From NCBI GenBank assembly GCA_000499405.2, contig HG738139.1, positions 132,564-196,563 of the forward strand: a stretch of 64,000 nucleotides of DNA. The letters are read 5' to 3'. Both the position numbers and the translations under genes were made by a program. Below are positions 20,401 to 31,727 of the stretch, piece by piece (within the stretch, counting starts at the first letter, position 1; each line of letters starts with the position of its first letter). This DNA comes from Onchocerca volvulus (lineage: Eukaryota; Nematoda; Chromadorea; Rhabditida; Onchocercidae). The notes beneath the pieces are model-generated. The model did no database searches. It worked only from the letters and a program-made list of their open reading frames with translations, and was not told the origin of the DNA.

Positions 20401-21975
20401 ATACTGTGTGATTTCATCGATATGTAATATTACATTCCTATCATTTCTTTCTGATTGCACGTCAAAAGCTGCCATGTCGCTGCCCTTATTCACGTACTTA
20501 TAAATATATTTGATCGATTTATCTGAGTAACAATATTCCCATTTATATGCGCTTTGTATGTTTTTAATAGCAAAACATGGAATAACCCATCGGTTATCTA
20601 CTTTGATGTCATCTTTCTGCATTTGTATAGGTGCTAATTTGTCGCCATCTTCTGCTGTCTTTCTTCTGAATAAAGGATATTTCATCTGTAACTGTGTTGA
20701 ATACTTATGCTTGAAGATATTGCTTAGAGCATTTTCTGTCTATCGTGCATGGTGAGTTTGGATTCAGTATACGCAAGATCCATAAATCATATTTTTCGTC
20801 ACAATTTCATACATATTCTTATTGACATCGGAATCGGATATTTCAGCGCATATTACATCGTCGATTTTGTTTGAATTTGTCACAAGTATGATAAGACGAA
20901 AAAAAAAAAAGTATATCTATATTAAACACTCGCCTATTCGAATGCAACGTTGTTTCAAAATTTCAAATCAATCGATGAACTTGAAACATTGTGTCGCAAC
21001 GAACAATGTAGACGCAGTTAATAAATTCAGTCCGCTTACTTACTTTTGCGTGTCATAGATGTAACAGGTAAAAAAAAAAAGTAGATATGTATAGATAAAA
21101 ATATGTTCCAGTTTCAATGCATTTACTCCTTCCTTCCCTTGCTAAATTGGTGAAACTGTAGATTTTGAAAAACGCGTTCAATACCATGTGTAATATTAGT
21201 TTGTATCAAAATTTGAAAACATCGATAAAGAAGTTGCAGAGTTACGTGCCAAATTACAACAGCGATGATTTACATTTTCTTATGTAGATGCTATAAGGTG
21301 TTCCGAAATTCTGTTCCTTTTTTTTTTAAATTATCTAAAAACAAAATTGAAAATGAATTGAAATAATCGTCTCAATACGAGCACAATGTTTCTTTCCACG
21401 AGTTTTAGATTTTGCGCAGTCAAGACCTCACGTAAGCCGCCTGCGCTCAATCCCGAAGAGCCAGTAAATACAGCTAAAGCTGTTGCTGATTGGGGAATTA
21501 GCTATGTTGTGCTCACATCTGTAGACAGGTTTGTGATTGTTGAATCATACTTATTTTTAAAAAGAATTTTCAAGTTTTCATTATCTATGAGATATTTCAA
21601 TCTCAACTTCAATTTTCATTGAAATTTTTAATTTTAATAAAGTTGGATTTCAGAGATGATATCGAAGATGGTGGTGCATCCCATATAGCAGCAACCGTGC
21701 AGCATTTGAAACAAGAATGTCCAAAAATACTAGTAGAATGTCTCGTACCCGACTTCCGCGGTTCACTGAGCTCTGTTGAGACAGTTGTTTCTTCCGGATT
21801 AGATGTTTATGCTCATAATATGGAAACCGTAAGAAGGTTAACACCATGGGTACGAGATCCAAGAGCTACCTATGATCAATCACTGAAAGTTCTGGAACAT
21901 GCGAAGAAAGTAAGTTTTTGAAATTCCTAATATTTTCGATTATTTTAGTAAATTAGCTTTCCTTGCTTCAATAAG

Positions 21976-22014
<39 letters not shown>

Positions 22015-23017
22015 GATTATCTGAAATTTTCAGTTTCGTGCAGATATTGTCACAAAAACTTCATTAATGCTTGGTTTGGGCGAGACAGACGAGGAAGTTT
22101 TGACAACATTGCGTGATTTACGTGAAATCGGTAAGGATTGTTTTTTCTTAATACTAAGATTCAAATTAAAATGACGAGAGGATTTATATGTCAAATAAGA
22201 AGTCATTTATAAAGAAAAGGTAGTTTTCCAATTTAAATTCCGAATTTATCCTTCATTCAGTATTGTCTTTCATTATGAATATTGCATAATTCGAGGTATT
22301 GTTCTGAGTTTCACTAGTCGCGCAATTATATTTATTATAGAAGTCAATTTTTTATATTTTCCTAAACATGAAGTTTTTTTTTTTTTTTTTGTTTCATTTC
22401 ATTAGCAGGAGTAAGGTGCTCAGTAAAGATTTCGCAAAAAGATTGAATCATGCATAAGTGAAACAAATGAATTTATAAACTTCGTTTCTTCGTTTCTGTA
22501 TCTTATGTTTAGAAAAATGTTATAGCGCTAGGAGAATATTAATTCAATTTTAACTTTCAGGTGTGGATGCACTAACACTCGGACAGTATATGCAACCCAC
22601 CAAAAGACATTTATTGGTAAAAGAATGGATTACTCCAGAAAAATTCGAAAAATGGCGTGAGGTGGGAGATAAAATGGGATTTTTGTATACAGCAAGCGGT
22701 CCTCTCGTTCGATCATCTTACAGAGTAATCGGTTTAGATATAATTTTTTTTTATATTATCCTAAATTAAAAAATCTCTGAATTTTCTCTCATTATCTGAA
22801 TTGTTAGCGTGATTTAGGAGTTATCAGGATTTCATATCACATTTCACTTTGTTTGAAGGAAATTATGATTTATATAAATTGTGAAATGATTTTATATAAA
22901 AATTATGATTGATATAAATTCCATGAATTGTGCTTCACTTCAACTTTCTTTCAGGCTGGCGAGTATTTTTTGGGAAAAATTGTGCAGAATCTCAAATTAG
23001 ATGTTCAGAAAAATTAA
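17490..23017 (+). CDS. LIAS: Lipoyl synthase, mitochondrial (LIAS)
   Basis: Radical-SAM enzyme that inserts two sulfurs into protein-bound octanoyl groups to make lipoate for mitochondrial dehydrogenases and the glycine cleavage system. Eight exons: 17490-17586, 17872-18035, 18334-18446, 21409-21528, 21654-21909, 22034-22130, 22561-22724 and 22955-23017, giving 357 aa, the usual length. Visible motifs are the auxiliary cluster [12 protein letters not shown] (residues 89-100), the radical-SAM CTRGCKFC (120-127), the [10 protein letters not shown] and [10 protein letters not shown] blocks, and the C-terminal RSSYR whose first serine ligates the auxiliary cluster in the family. The short N-terminus rich in Ser, Thr, Lys and Arg fits a mitochondrial presequence. 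Intron 3 is 2,962 bases, carries a Helitron, and cuts the radical-SAM motif between its second and third cysteines (split Lys codon). Flanking splice sites remain intact, so the gene appears functional. Confidence 0.96.
18640..21288 (-). mobile_element. Helitron, copy 2, in intron 3 of lipoyl synthase
   Basis: Opposite in orientation to the host gene. The 3' end is CTAG at 18643-18640 followed by T, preceded by a GC-rich CGCGGTTGGGTACGG end. The 5' end starts TC at 21288 after A, so the insertion lies between A and T as expected for Helitrons. It shares block order and ends with copy 1. The block CAACGTTGCATTCGAATA (18844-18861) is repeated in inverted orientation at 20935-20952, giving subterminal inverted repeats. 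The coding remnants keep long recognisable stretches but are frameshifted. Confidence 0.86.
18940..20690 (-). pseudogene. Helitron replicase-helicase remnant
   Basis: Read right to left, 20685-20356 carries the N-terminal Helitron-like domain ([12 protein letters not shown], then [30 protein letters not shown]), with DEITQYQYE shortly after. 20417-20172 has [12 protein letters not shown] and [20 protein letters not shown]. The next part around 20100-20170 has lost a readable Walker A. 19794-19543 has [19 protein letters not shown] and [14 protein letters not shown]. 19546-19346 has [20 protein letters not shown]. About 19060-18940 is the degraded C-terminus. The order matches an intact Helitron protein, but several frameshifts and stops break it. 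It is better preserved than copy 1 at the N-terminal end. Confidence 0.85.
21978..22010 (+). repeat. Poly-T run of about 33 bases
   Basis: An uninterrupted T homopolymer lies in intron 5 of lipoyl synthase, upstream of the TTTTCAG acceptor at 22033. Length may be affected by sequencing error. Confidence 0.9.
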
Positions 23018-24010
23018 TGCTATAAATATCATATTCATAGTTTTAATTTGTTTATGGCTATATATTTATTCATCCTTATAGTAAAATTATTTTATGTTGT
23101 AGATCTGCTGCTTAAGAAAAAAAATTTAAGTAAATTTCTAAGCAAAAGAAATTAGATTTGAAAGTTTGGAAAGGAATCTAGAGATTTGAATGGGAATCTA
23201 AAAATTAAGATAAATTACTACTGAATAGATAAAATGAATTACTGCTGAAACATTGCTTATTACTAATAATACATATTTTTGGGGAAAAAAAATCAAATGA
23301 AATCTAGTATGTTAAACAGCTTGAAGAGAAATCCCTCTGTCAATTTTATAAAATAAGTTTTGATTAAATGCTTAAATTCAAAGAGAATAAATTTTTCAAT
23401 TCTCATCCTAGTATTTGTACGCATTTTTATTGTACTTTTTGGAAGATTTCAATAATTTATACCATTTCGTTGTAGTTCTTTCGTTTCTTTTGTATTTTCC
23501 GGGTTTTTTTTTTCTTTCTCTCTCTGTCTCTCTCTCTATACATATATGTATAGAATTATGTAGGAATTCATTTTGTGTGAATTCTCATATAAATTTATAG
23601 TACAAAAATACTTTCCGATATAAAATAATATTTCGATTATCTGTGCTCATTGTATTAAGCTATGAAAGCGAATTATAAATGTGCTTCATCATTTGGTATA
23701 CTTCTTTTCCAATTTTTTTGTTACTTCAGTAAAATATGTAGTTGATGTAAATACCAGCAAGCCAAATAGATAGTCGATAATTCAGTCGATGTATGAATGC
23801 AACTGAACTGGTACAAAAAAACCTGTCAGTGTTATCAGTCATTTTCTGACTGGAAAAGTCATCTTTGACTTTAAAGAGGCTAAAATGTTACTTTCTTGGA
23901 AAGTGATGTGTGAAGTCTTTATTTTTCAAGGTTAAAGTCCGAAATCGCTATTTTCCGATAATTGTTCAAAAGTACTTTTTTATTTAAATAAACGAAGTTT
24001 TCTTTTCCAG
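23018..24010. other. 3' UTR and intergenic spacer
   Basis: Noncoding sequence between lipoyl synthase and the next plus-strand gene, with a CT microsatellite at about 23515-23538. An AATAAA lies near 23385, far from the stop codon, so I do not assign it firmly. TTTCTTTTCCAG ends at 24010, 14 bases before the next ATG, and is a probable SL acceptor. Confidence 0.6.
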
Positions 24011-24024
24011 ATCTCTCCAACGCG

Positions 24025-27008
24025 ATGAGTAATATGCTAACGGGTCGAGCACGTGTTGTATACGTTGGGGATGAATTCATTCATTTGTCGAAAGGTGGTT
24101 TGGATGGTAAAATTGTTGCATTTAAAGATTCATGGCTTGCAAATAGCTATGATTTGCAGGATTGGGTCACATTTAAAGCTAAATCATACGAAGCTGTGAG
24201 TTGTTGTGCTAAAATTAACATTTTTTCCTCAGTATTAAGTTTTTTTCCATCTCCATGCAGTTCTGAATTATCCAAAAAGAAGAGAAAAAAGAAACTAAGA
24301 AAAGAATGAATGACTTAGTTCGAAATGTTTTAATTCCATTTAGATTTTTATCAAGATTTGATTTTATTAAGTTTGCACTTTTTTCCTATGACATGGTTTC
24401 GTTTATGATTTCCACTTTATTTTCACTACTAAATAATTTGTTATCTGTATTTTGTAATTTTGTTAATGCTAAGATAAATTATTCTTTACATCTTCTGTTA
24501 GCAAATATAATGAAATTTTAGCAATATCTAGCACTATGCACATTATAAAACATTTTATGTTTGACTTCATAGTATCATCTAAATAATCAAAATCACGACA
24601 TTTAGATTACCTATCTTTTATTGAATATTGACTTTTTTTTTCATTAATAGAATTGGAATATTTTATAATAATCTACTATTCTTTTTAGTTTTTTTTTTTC
24701 TCTTTTGTCATCCATTCAAGAATCGAGTAAATTTGTTATATTTTCCTTGTCATATATCAACAGGGAGGATATGTGCTTTCTGTTGATTGTTGTCGATGAA
24801 ATGGAGAAGTTGTGCAGCTATGCAATTGTTATCATTTTAATTTTCTGAAAGAATATACCATTCATATGGTCGTGAAGAATTAATTTTTGTCGTTCATCCG
24901 TCGTTTCATCTTGTTCATATTAGCGTTATTATTGTCGTCTTAACTCTTTGTTTCTTTCTTTTTTTTTTTGTAATTAATTTAAGTTTTCGATAATATATCA
25001 GCATATATTTTAATTTTTGATATGTTTATAGGAACCTCCTCATTGTAATTTTGGTGTTCGGTTTAAAGCTCTAGCAAAAAGTGTAAAATTCGAATCAAAA
25101 GCTGTAATATCAGAAGGTATTGGAACATTTTTCAAAGTAGATGAACATCAAGGTCAATATGGTTTTATTACGGTATGTTTGAAAATTTTTTGGATAAACA
25201 GAATATATGTGCTTGCCTTGTTTTACTTTGTCATGTCTGGGATATCTGTTTGTAGCTATTTTCCCAATGAATCATTAAAATTCTAAATTATCGTGGGAAC
25301 TACCTTTGTTGTCTATCCCATCGCAACAAAATTTGTTCCTAATGCCTGATGCATAAAAAATAATCAAATATTTTATTATTGTCCGGTTTTTTTCACTATA
25401 AATTGCAGTAATTCGAACTTCATCTATTATTATAATCTAAATTTACATTTCATCTTATTTTTGCAGTTCGGATATACGTTTCCGAATTTTTTTCTATTTA
25501 AAAAATTAAATCAGAAAATTTAGTTGTAAAGAAGTGCGTAACATTAGATTTCATTTAGACAAATGATGGTAATACTGTTTATTTTACCGCAAGCGTTGTT
25601 CGCCCGGAAACACAAGTAAATTACGTTTCATTTTTTCATGTATAATAATTTTTTTTTTTGGAAAAAATGTCATTAATTTTTCGAAAAGGAGTAAGCAAAT
25701 TTCATTATTGGTCTTATGAAAAATTTTCAATAAATTATCAGACTAAGTGAGATAATGCGCATCTTTTTTTCAGGATATTCGTAACGCGTTTAAAACTGGC
25801 GTACAAATACGATATAAGGCAATTGAGCAGAAGCAAAATAATTGTCGTTGGAGGGCAATTGCTGTTTGCAACAAAAATGTTACATTTGAGAGTTTTTCAT
25901 CACGGCAACAAAAACCTATCGAATCATCGAATAACAAGTAAATATGGGAAACTTTTTATTAAATCATTCCATGCAACATCAATATTTTAGGTTTTGTTAA
26001 GCTTCTGGAAGTTGTTGCTACTCATAAAATTCCATTCATCATGCACTGACTGCTCTATTCATATTTTGCCTGCAAAATTCAATGCTTAAATTAAATTTCT
26101 TGAAAGTTCGAAAGTTTTAGTTTTAAATTTCAGACAGATTGCTACATCTCTCACAAAAAAAGCATCTCAAAATTCTATATCAACAACAAATACATCGACG
26201 AAGCATGTTGCAAACAACGATGTGCATCTTAATGGCCCGGTAAACATACTTTCATTAATTAACAGTTCAACAAGTTGCTATAGTATTCACTCTATATAAT
26301 TGAGCTCTTCTAATTTTTAATATTTTATTATATGTTTATTGTGATTTTAGCAGACTACTACATGGGCAACTACTAATTTATCTCAGAATAGTAATATGCA
26401 TTCGACTAAACAAGTAAATCCAGCGATTGATTCACGCTCAAGCTCTGTTTCTCGTTCCGAAGTTTCCAGTGGTGTAGTCTCGACTCGACTGTCGTCTACT
26501 TCTCTGCTAACAACGAATACTTTACCACCATCAGCTACATTTGCTGAATCAACTGGAAGTATGTTTTTTTTTTTTATTGCACAACTTAAAAACTTTGAAG
26601 ATTTTGAAACTTTTAGAAGGGGATCTCGCAAATTTTTCAGAGCTTTTTTCAGAAAAATTTTTCAGATTTTTCATGTGAAATTGAATATTGCAATAGATAG
26701 CTAAAGGGTTTCGCTTTATTGAGGTTCGAAGGACAAGTTATCTCATTTTGATAATATTTATACTAATACTGTTATTTTGTCATCAGTTCCGTGATAGTAA
26801 GATTTATTTGATTGAGAAATTTCCTAGATTTTTTGGAAAGGATAATTTTGAGTAAAAAATATGAGTAATTTGAAATCCGAATAATTAGATTTGAATATAT
26901 TAATTTTTTTTTTCAGCTGGTGATGCTTACGAAGATGCTGTCCGACTAATGGCATATTTTAGGCATTTAGTAACTGAATGTTCATGTCAGTCATGTGTTT
27001 TACGATAA
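24025..27008 (+). CDS. Unrecognised protein with OB-fold/cold-shock-like segment
   Basis: Seven exons join in phase: 24025-24195, 25032-25172, 25559-25615, 25774-25937, 26134-26239, 26351-26558 and 26917-27008, giving 312 aa. Residues 1-75 and about 83-150 look like two related beta-rich units. The second contains KVDEHQGQYGFIT and NTVYFTASVV, spaced like RNP1 and RNP2 of cold-shock domains, and ends WRAIAV; the first ends RFKALA. Residues about 165-280 are Ser/Thr/Asn-rich and probably disordered. The C-terminus has a short predicted helix (YEDAVRLMAYFRHLV) and a Cys-rich end (ECSCQSC). No signal peptide or membrane segment is seen. Exon 6 can start at either AG of TAGCAG (26350 or 26353). 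I do not recognise a named family; nucleic-acid binding is inference from the motif spacing only. Confidence 0.8.
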
Positions 27009-28422
27009 TGATCTCCTTTTGGCTGATTTATAATTTATCTAACTTTAGCTTTATTATGCATTCAATGCAATAAGATTTATCTTAGTTTATTTATCATGAA
27101 TATGGTTTTTTCCTAAAGGTATGACTTTTTCAGGAATCGAAATGCTTTAAAAGACTAATTATGTTTTTCTCTTATTTCTCTCCCTTTCTCACATTAGAAT
27201 TCTGTTAGAACGTGTTTGTTGACGTGTTCTTAACGTGAAATTGAATTGAATGTGAAATTACTTAAATTTATTTAAATGATTTGCTTCATAATACATTCAT
27301 ATATAATTTGAATTATTGTCTTTTTAAATTAGTTGTTCGCAAATTTCTGGTTTAGCGCAGAAGTTTAGAACATAAGTTGTTTTCTTGAAACGCGAACCAA
27401 TTAATCGGAACTCAAAATGTCTCTCTGTTTCCTTCCCTTGTAATTAGAATTTGTAAAGTGCTTAATTTACTGAAAATATTCTCCTACTTATGCTTTATCA
27501 TCGGAAATGGATGTATGATCTCTTGTTAATGGCACATCTGTTTACATATTTAGATGTAAGTGAACATTGGTTTTTTGAAAGAATCTCGTAATGCATGTCT
27601 TTTGATTTATTTAATCTATCTTCTAGTTTTTGTCGGTGCTTCAGGCAAATCTTTTCTATATAATTGTCATAGAGTTTCCTTTAAATTAATATGCTTACTA
27701 TATTATTCCATTTTGTTATTATTGAACAGTAATGCCCATTTTGATATCGTTGTTAAATTGATACGATGTTCTCTTTTTCAAAATTGCATTTAAGTCATAT
27801 ATTTATCAGATAAATATTGATTATTGATCGTCTTTTTTTTTTCCGTTGTATCAGAATGTTTTCTCTATTTTACGAATTGGTATTTTAATATAAGCTTCTA
27901 GAAATCAATTTAATTGTTAATATTAAGACAGTATTAAAAGAGAACTTTGAATTATTTTGATGGCTGAAATATTATGTCCATCTTATTTCTCACCTAAGCT
28001 CACGCAAATCTGGAGTAAAATTATTTGTAAGGAATTCAAGATTAGATGATTTCTCGAAAAGGGAATTTCTCGAAAAGGGAAATTCTGAAAAGCATTTAAT
28101 GTATTATCATAATCGTTAATTTACAATGTGATGCGCAAAAAGGAAGGAGAGGAAATGAGGCTGGTGCTGTGATGTTCAAGTTCCTCGGAATACGTGTTTG
28201 AAGGTCAGGGTTATGTTTAGGGTGCGAGTTCAAATCATTAATTCCCTATGAATGAATTGATCGATCTGGAGTTAGGTAATTCGAATGAGAAGGAAATGAA
28301 GTGAGTCATTTGCGAAAATTCTTGGCTCATTCCAAATTTGAAATATCATTTTTTTCCGGAGGTAATAATTATCGTTCGTAAATTATGCAAATGCGGTGAC
28401 AGATATTTTCATTTTATTACAG
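27009..28422. other. Intergenic spacer
   Basis: No gene seen. The stretch is AT-rich apart from about 28130-28280. A direct repeat of GGGAAATTCT-type sequence lies near 28060-28090. TTTTATTACAG ends at 28422, 13 bases before the RGP1 ATG, and is a probable SL acceptor. Confidence 0.55.
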
Positions 28423-28435
28423 ATTTGTGCTAAAA

Positions 28436-30313
28436 ATGCCGATTAAAATAATGGCAAAATTGAATCGTGAATCCGCTGTATATATTGCTGGGGAAGCTAT
28501 ACAATGCAAGGTTTTTTTATATTTTTTTCTTTTTCTGTTTATTGTAAAAAACTAGCTTTTCCATCTCACTATTATTGTTATACTCTCTCTAATTTGTGGT
28601 TTATTATTATTGCAAACAGAACAGTTGAGTTAATGTTAAGTCGACGATAGTATATTAATCAATGAGTAAATAAGTTTGCAGTTTTACTGACTTTATTCAA
28701 CCCATTAGTGAGTCATATGAATTATCATTCCGATAATTTTCAAATCATCCATTCATCGTCCTTTCTTTCGGCTTAAGTAATAAATTTTAAGTCCAGAATC
28801 TCACAATAGTTATTCGTCTTTAACTCTGATTATTAAGATAGATGAAATATTATTTAAATTGGTAAATCATTATTCCGCAGCTCAAACATTTATTAATTTT
28901 TAAGTGGCAGTCTTTTTTTTCTTCTAAATAAAATAGTCTTTTAAGTTCGTTACGGTTTTCCGAATTTTTTTCTCATAAAATTTCTCGAAATGCATTACCA
29001 CTTTCTTTAAACTATTGTCTTTCGTTTATGACCTACTGTACTGAAGCAGCATCGTAATTTTTAATTAATATCACATTTTGTTATTCCAGGTAATAGTGCA
29101 AAACATCGGTAATGATGAGGAATCCTTGGCATGGGGAACCGGTCATGTACAATGCGAACGAATTGTCCGAGCCAATAAGCCGGATGTCATCCTAACAAGA
29201 AAAAATTCTGCGGAAGAAAAGTCGAAAGGGACTGGGACAACTGCAATGTCATGTTCCGCTTTTACTGTATTTTCTTGTCGACCGGTTATCTTGTTTTGTG
29301 ATTTGATTCTAAATGCTGGTGAAAATCGTGATTTTGAATGTACACAACAATTACCATTGACTTCCATACCGCCGTCATTCAAGTTTGTTTTCACTTCGTT
29401 ATTTCTAATAGTTATTATCCGAATCTTTATTACAACCCATATTACGTTGATTTATTCACCAAAAAAAAAAAAAAAAAAAAAAAAAATTATATATATTTTC
29501 AGAAGTAATTTTTGTCAATTTTCTCATCATATGGATGTTTATTTGTTTTCAGAGGGCATCTGGTGCGGTATGTCTACAAATTAACACTTGGCGTGCAGCA
29601 TGTTAAATCACCGATCAAGCTGATACATGTTCCATTGCGAATCATACAATCTGATCTTGGACTGACATTGCCATCCTCACCGATACTTTTGAATCCTTTC
29701 ATCAATAATCATAATGTTGGGTAATTGCTTTCTGTGCTAATTTTGGATATTAAATTAAATCAGGATTTAGTGGCATATTTATTTCCTTAATTATGAGATA
29801 GATCGTCTGTATAATTTTGGATTTAGAGAATTTTTTATGTTAAAAACGAAGCTTTTTCATACTCGCAAGTTTTTTTATTGAAAATTTTCCATGATCAGTT
29901 ACAAGTGATTCTGTTTCTTTATTGCTTGAATAGTTGCAATTTGCCTTCTCAAAGAATCTCCCCTTGCAGACCATCGATTGTTGATTTGGCTATGGAAGCG
30001 GTCGACTGTTTAACAGCACCTCGCGGAGCTTATAGTTACAGCATAACAAATGCATCCGGTCGAGTTACCAGTTTTTCACTTAATAAAAAAGCCTATAAAT
30101 TAGGAGAAGATGTCATTGGAAGGTTCAATTTCGATAACTGTACCGTACGATGCCTTCAGGTTTATAGTTTTACATTTTGTTATCAAATGAGAGGAAATAT
30201 TGAAAATACGTTTGATATAATTCCTTTTCTTTTTTTTTAGTAGTCTTTTAACTTTATACATATATATATTATAATAACCAAAAGTTTTTGTTTTTTTCAT
30301 GTAATTCTTGGCT

Positions 30314-30351
<38 letters not shown>

Positions 30352-31534
30352 ATAAGCCAAAAATTACAATTCCAAACCTTTCTAAGCCATTAGGTTTCAC
30401 ATATTTTTTCGCATTTATATATAAATCATCAAAGGTTCCAACTTTGAAGCTTATAAGGTAAATTTTCTTAACATTATACTGGAATTGAAGATGTGGCATA
30501 TAGATGACTGATTGCAAACGAAAAATGGAAGATATGTTATCGGAGGACAACTTGTAGGGTGAAGATATTATTTCATTACAATTCCAAACCTTTCTAAGCC
30601 ATTAGGTTTCACATATTTTTCCCATCCATTTGAAAAAACGATTCCCCTCACAAATGCAGTGGAAGTCTAATTCTTTTTTGAATTGACAAATTTCACTTAG
30701 TTATGTTTGTTATTTGTTCAAATTGATTCCAGTTTGCTGTCAGTTTACAATCAGTTGAAAACTTGATAAATGAAGAGTGGTGTTCACATATATTTGTAAC
30801 TACTCATATGACTGAGCATATTGTTTGTGCATATTGGACCGAAGCAACCATACGATTGCATATACCGCTTTCAGCAACACCTACTTTTTATACTGATACG
30901 GGCAAGTTCTGAAGCAGTGATTGAGAATTTTGAAACTTGAAAGTTCCATTTAGCAAATGTAATTGTTATTTGACAAATTAAACAATTGAAAGATTGCCTT
31001 TTCATTCCATTTCATTGTTATATAGTTTAATACTTATAATTGGCAAAATCAATGCTGAGAAGTAAAATTTAGGAAGAAAATTAGGAATAAAAATTACCTC
31101 ATATTTTTCTCTTCCTATAAAATTTTTCGGTCTTCGTTTAGGTGTTAATAAATATGCTTATCTGCTCGTAGGGGAAAACTTTGATTCATTCGTTTGTTAT
31201 TTTTTCTTTTTCACTTCACTATATTTTTCAGTGCAATTGAAATGGCGCCTCCACTTCGAATTCGTAACGTGTAGTGATTTCACTGAAGAAGTGGAAGAAG
31301 GTCTTTGGCAAGCTCCCGCAAATGTCAACATAGAAACGATGGCATGGGATTTGGATATCAAGGTCAATGCTGTTTTGAAATAGTGAAATGATTTTTATCC
31401 GATTTTATCAAATTCCCGCTGAATACAACGAATTTTCATTCAATCTGACCGGATTTCAGATCTTCCCATGTAGTCCACATAATGCAGCGCTTACACTACG
31501 AAGTCCAACTGCTCCTGCTTCCATCATTGTTTAA
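28436..31534 (+). CDS. RGP1: RGP1 homologue, RAB6A-GEF complex partner 2
   Basis: Subunit of the RIC1-RGP1 exchange factor that activates RAB6 at the Golgi (family knowledge). Seven exons: 28436-28510, 29090-29382, 29553-29720, 29970-30159, 30733-30901, 31232-31362 and 31460-31534, giving 366 aa against about 391 in human. Arrestin-like beta-rich fold. Matching blocks to the human protein include [80 protein letters not shown] and [11 protein letters not shown]. Intron 5 must use a GC donor (30902-30903): only that joins ACG-G to TG-CAA and restores the [13 protein letters not shown] block. Its 3' end faces DPH7, with 193 bases between the two stops. Confidence 0.94.
30301..30367. repeat. TA-rich palindrome (hairpin) in RGP1 intron 4
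   Basis: Arms GTAATTCTTGGCTTATATA and its reverse complement (one mismatch, at the C after GTAATT) flank a (TA)n core, so the 67 bases can form one long hairpin or cruciform. Confidence 0.88.
30363..30620. repeat. 46-bp direct repeat flanking 166 bp in RGP1 intron 4
   Basis: Positions 30363-30408 and 30575-30620 are identical over 46 bases, beginning ATTACAATTCCAAACC and ending CACATATTTTT. The first copy overlaps the outer arm of the 30301-30367 palindrome. Together they resemble the remains of a duplicated or partly deleted small element. Confidence 0.9.
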
Positions 31535-31727
31535 TTTATGCCGCAGAAATAAGAATGAAAGTAAGTTTTTTCCAAAATTGAACGTTGGAAAGAGAAGAAA
31601 ATCACGGTTTTATACATGTAACCAAATACAACTAAAATGAAATGGAAATATGTACTATTTATAAGTCATCTGAAAAGTTGAAACAGCAGAGAACAGTTGA
31701 AATTGATGCATCACAGTAACCAACAGT

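Noticed and set aside
28130..28260. B-box-like GAGTTCAAATC near 28229 as a tRNA gene
   Set aside because: No A box at the right spacing and no foldable acceptor stem could be found.
29078..29584. Single long plus-strand frame through RGP1 exon 2
   Set aside because: The real exon ends at 29382 with GT; the rest is intron translation including a lysine run from a poly-A tract.
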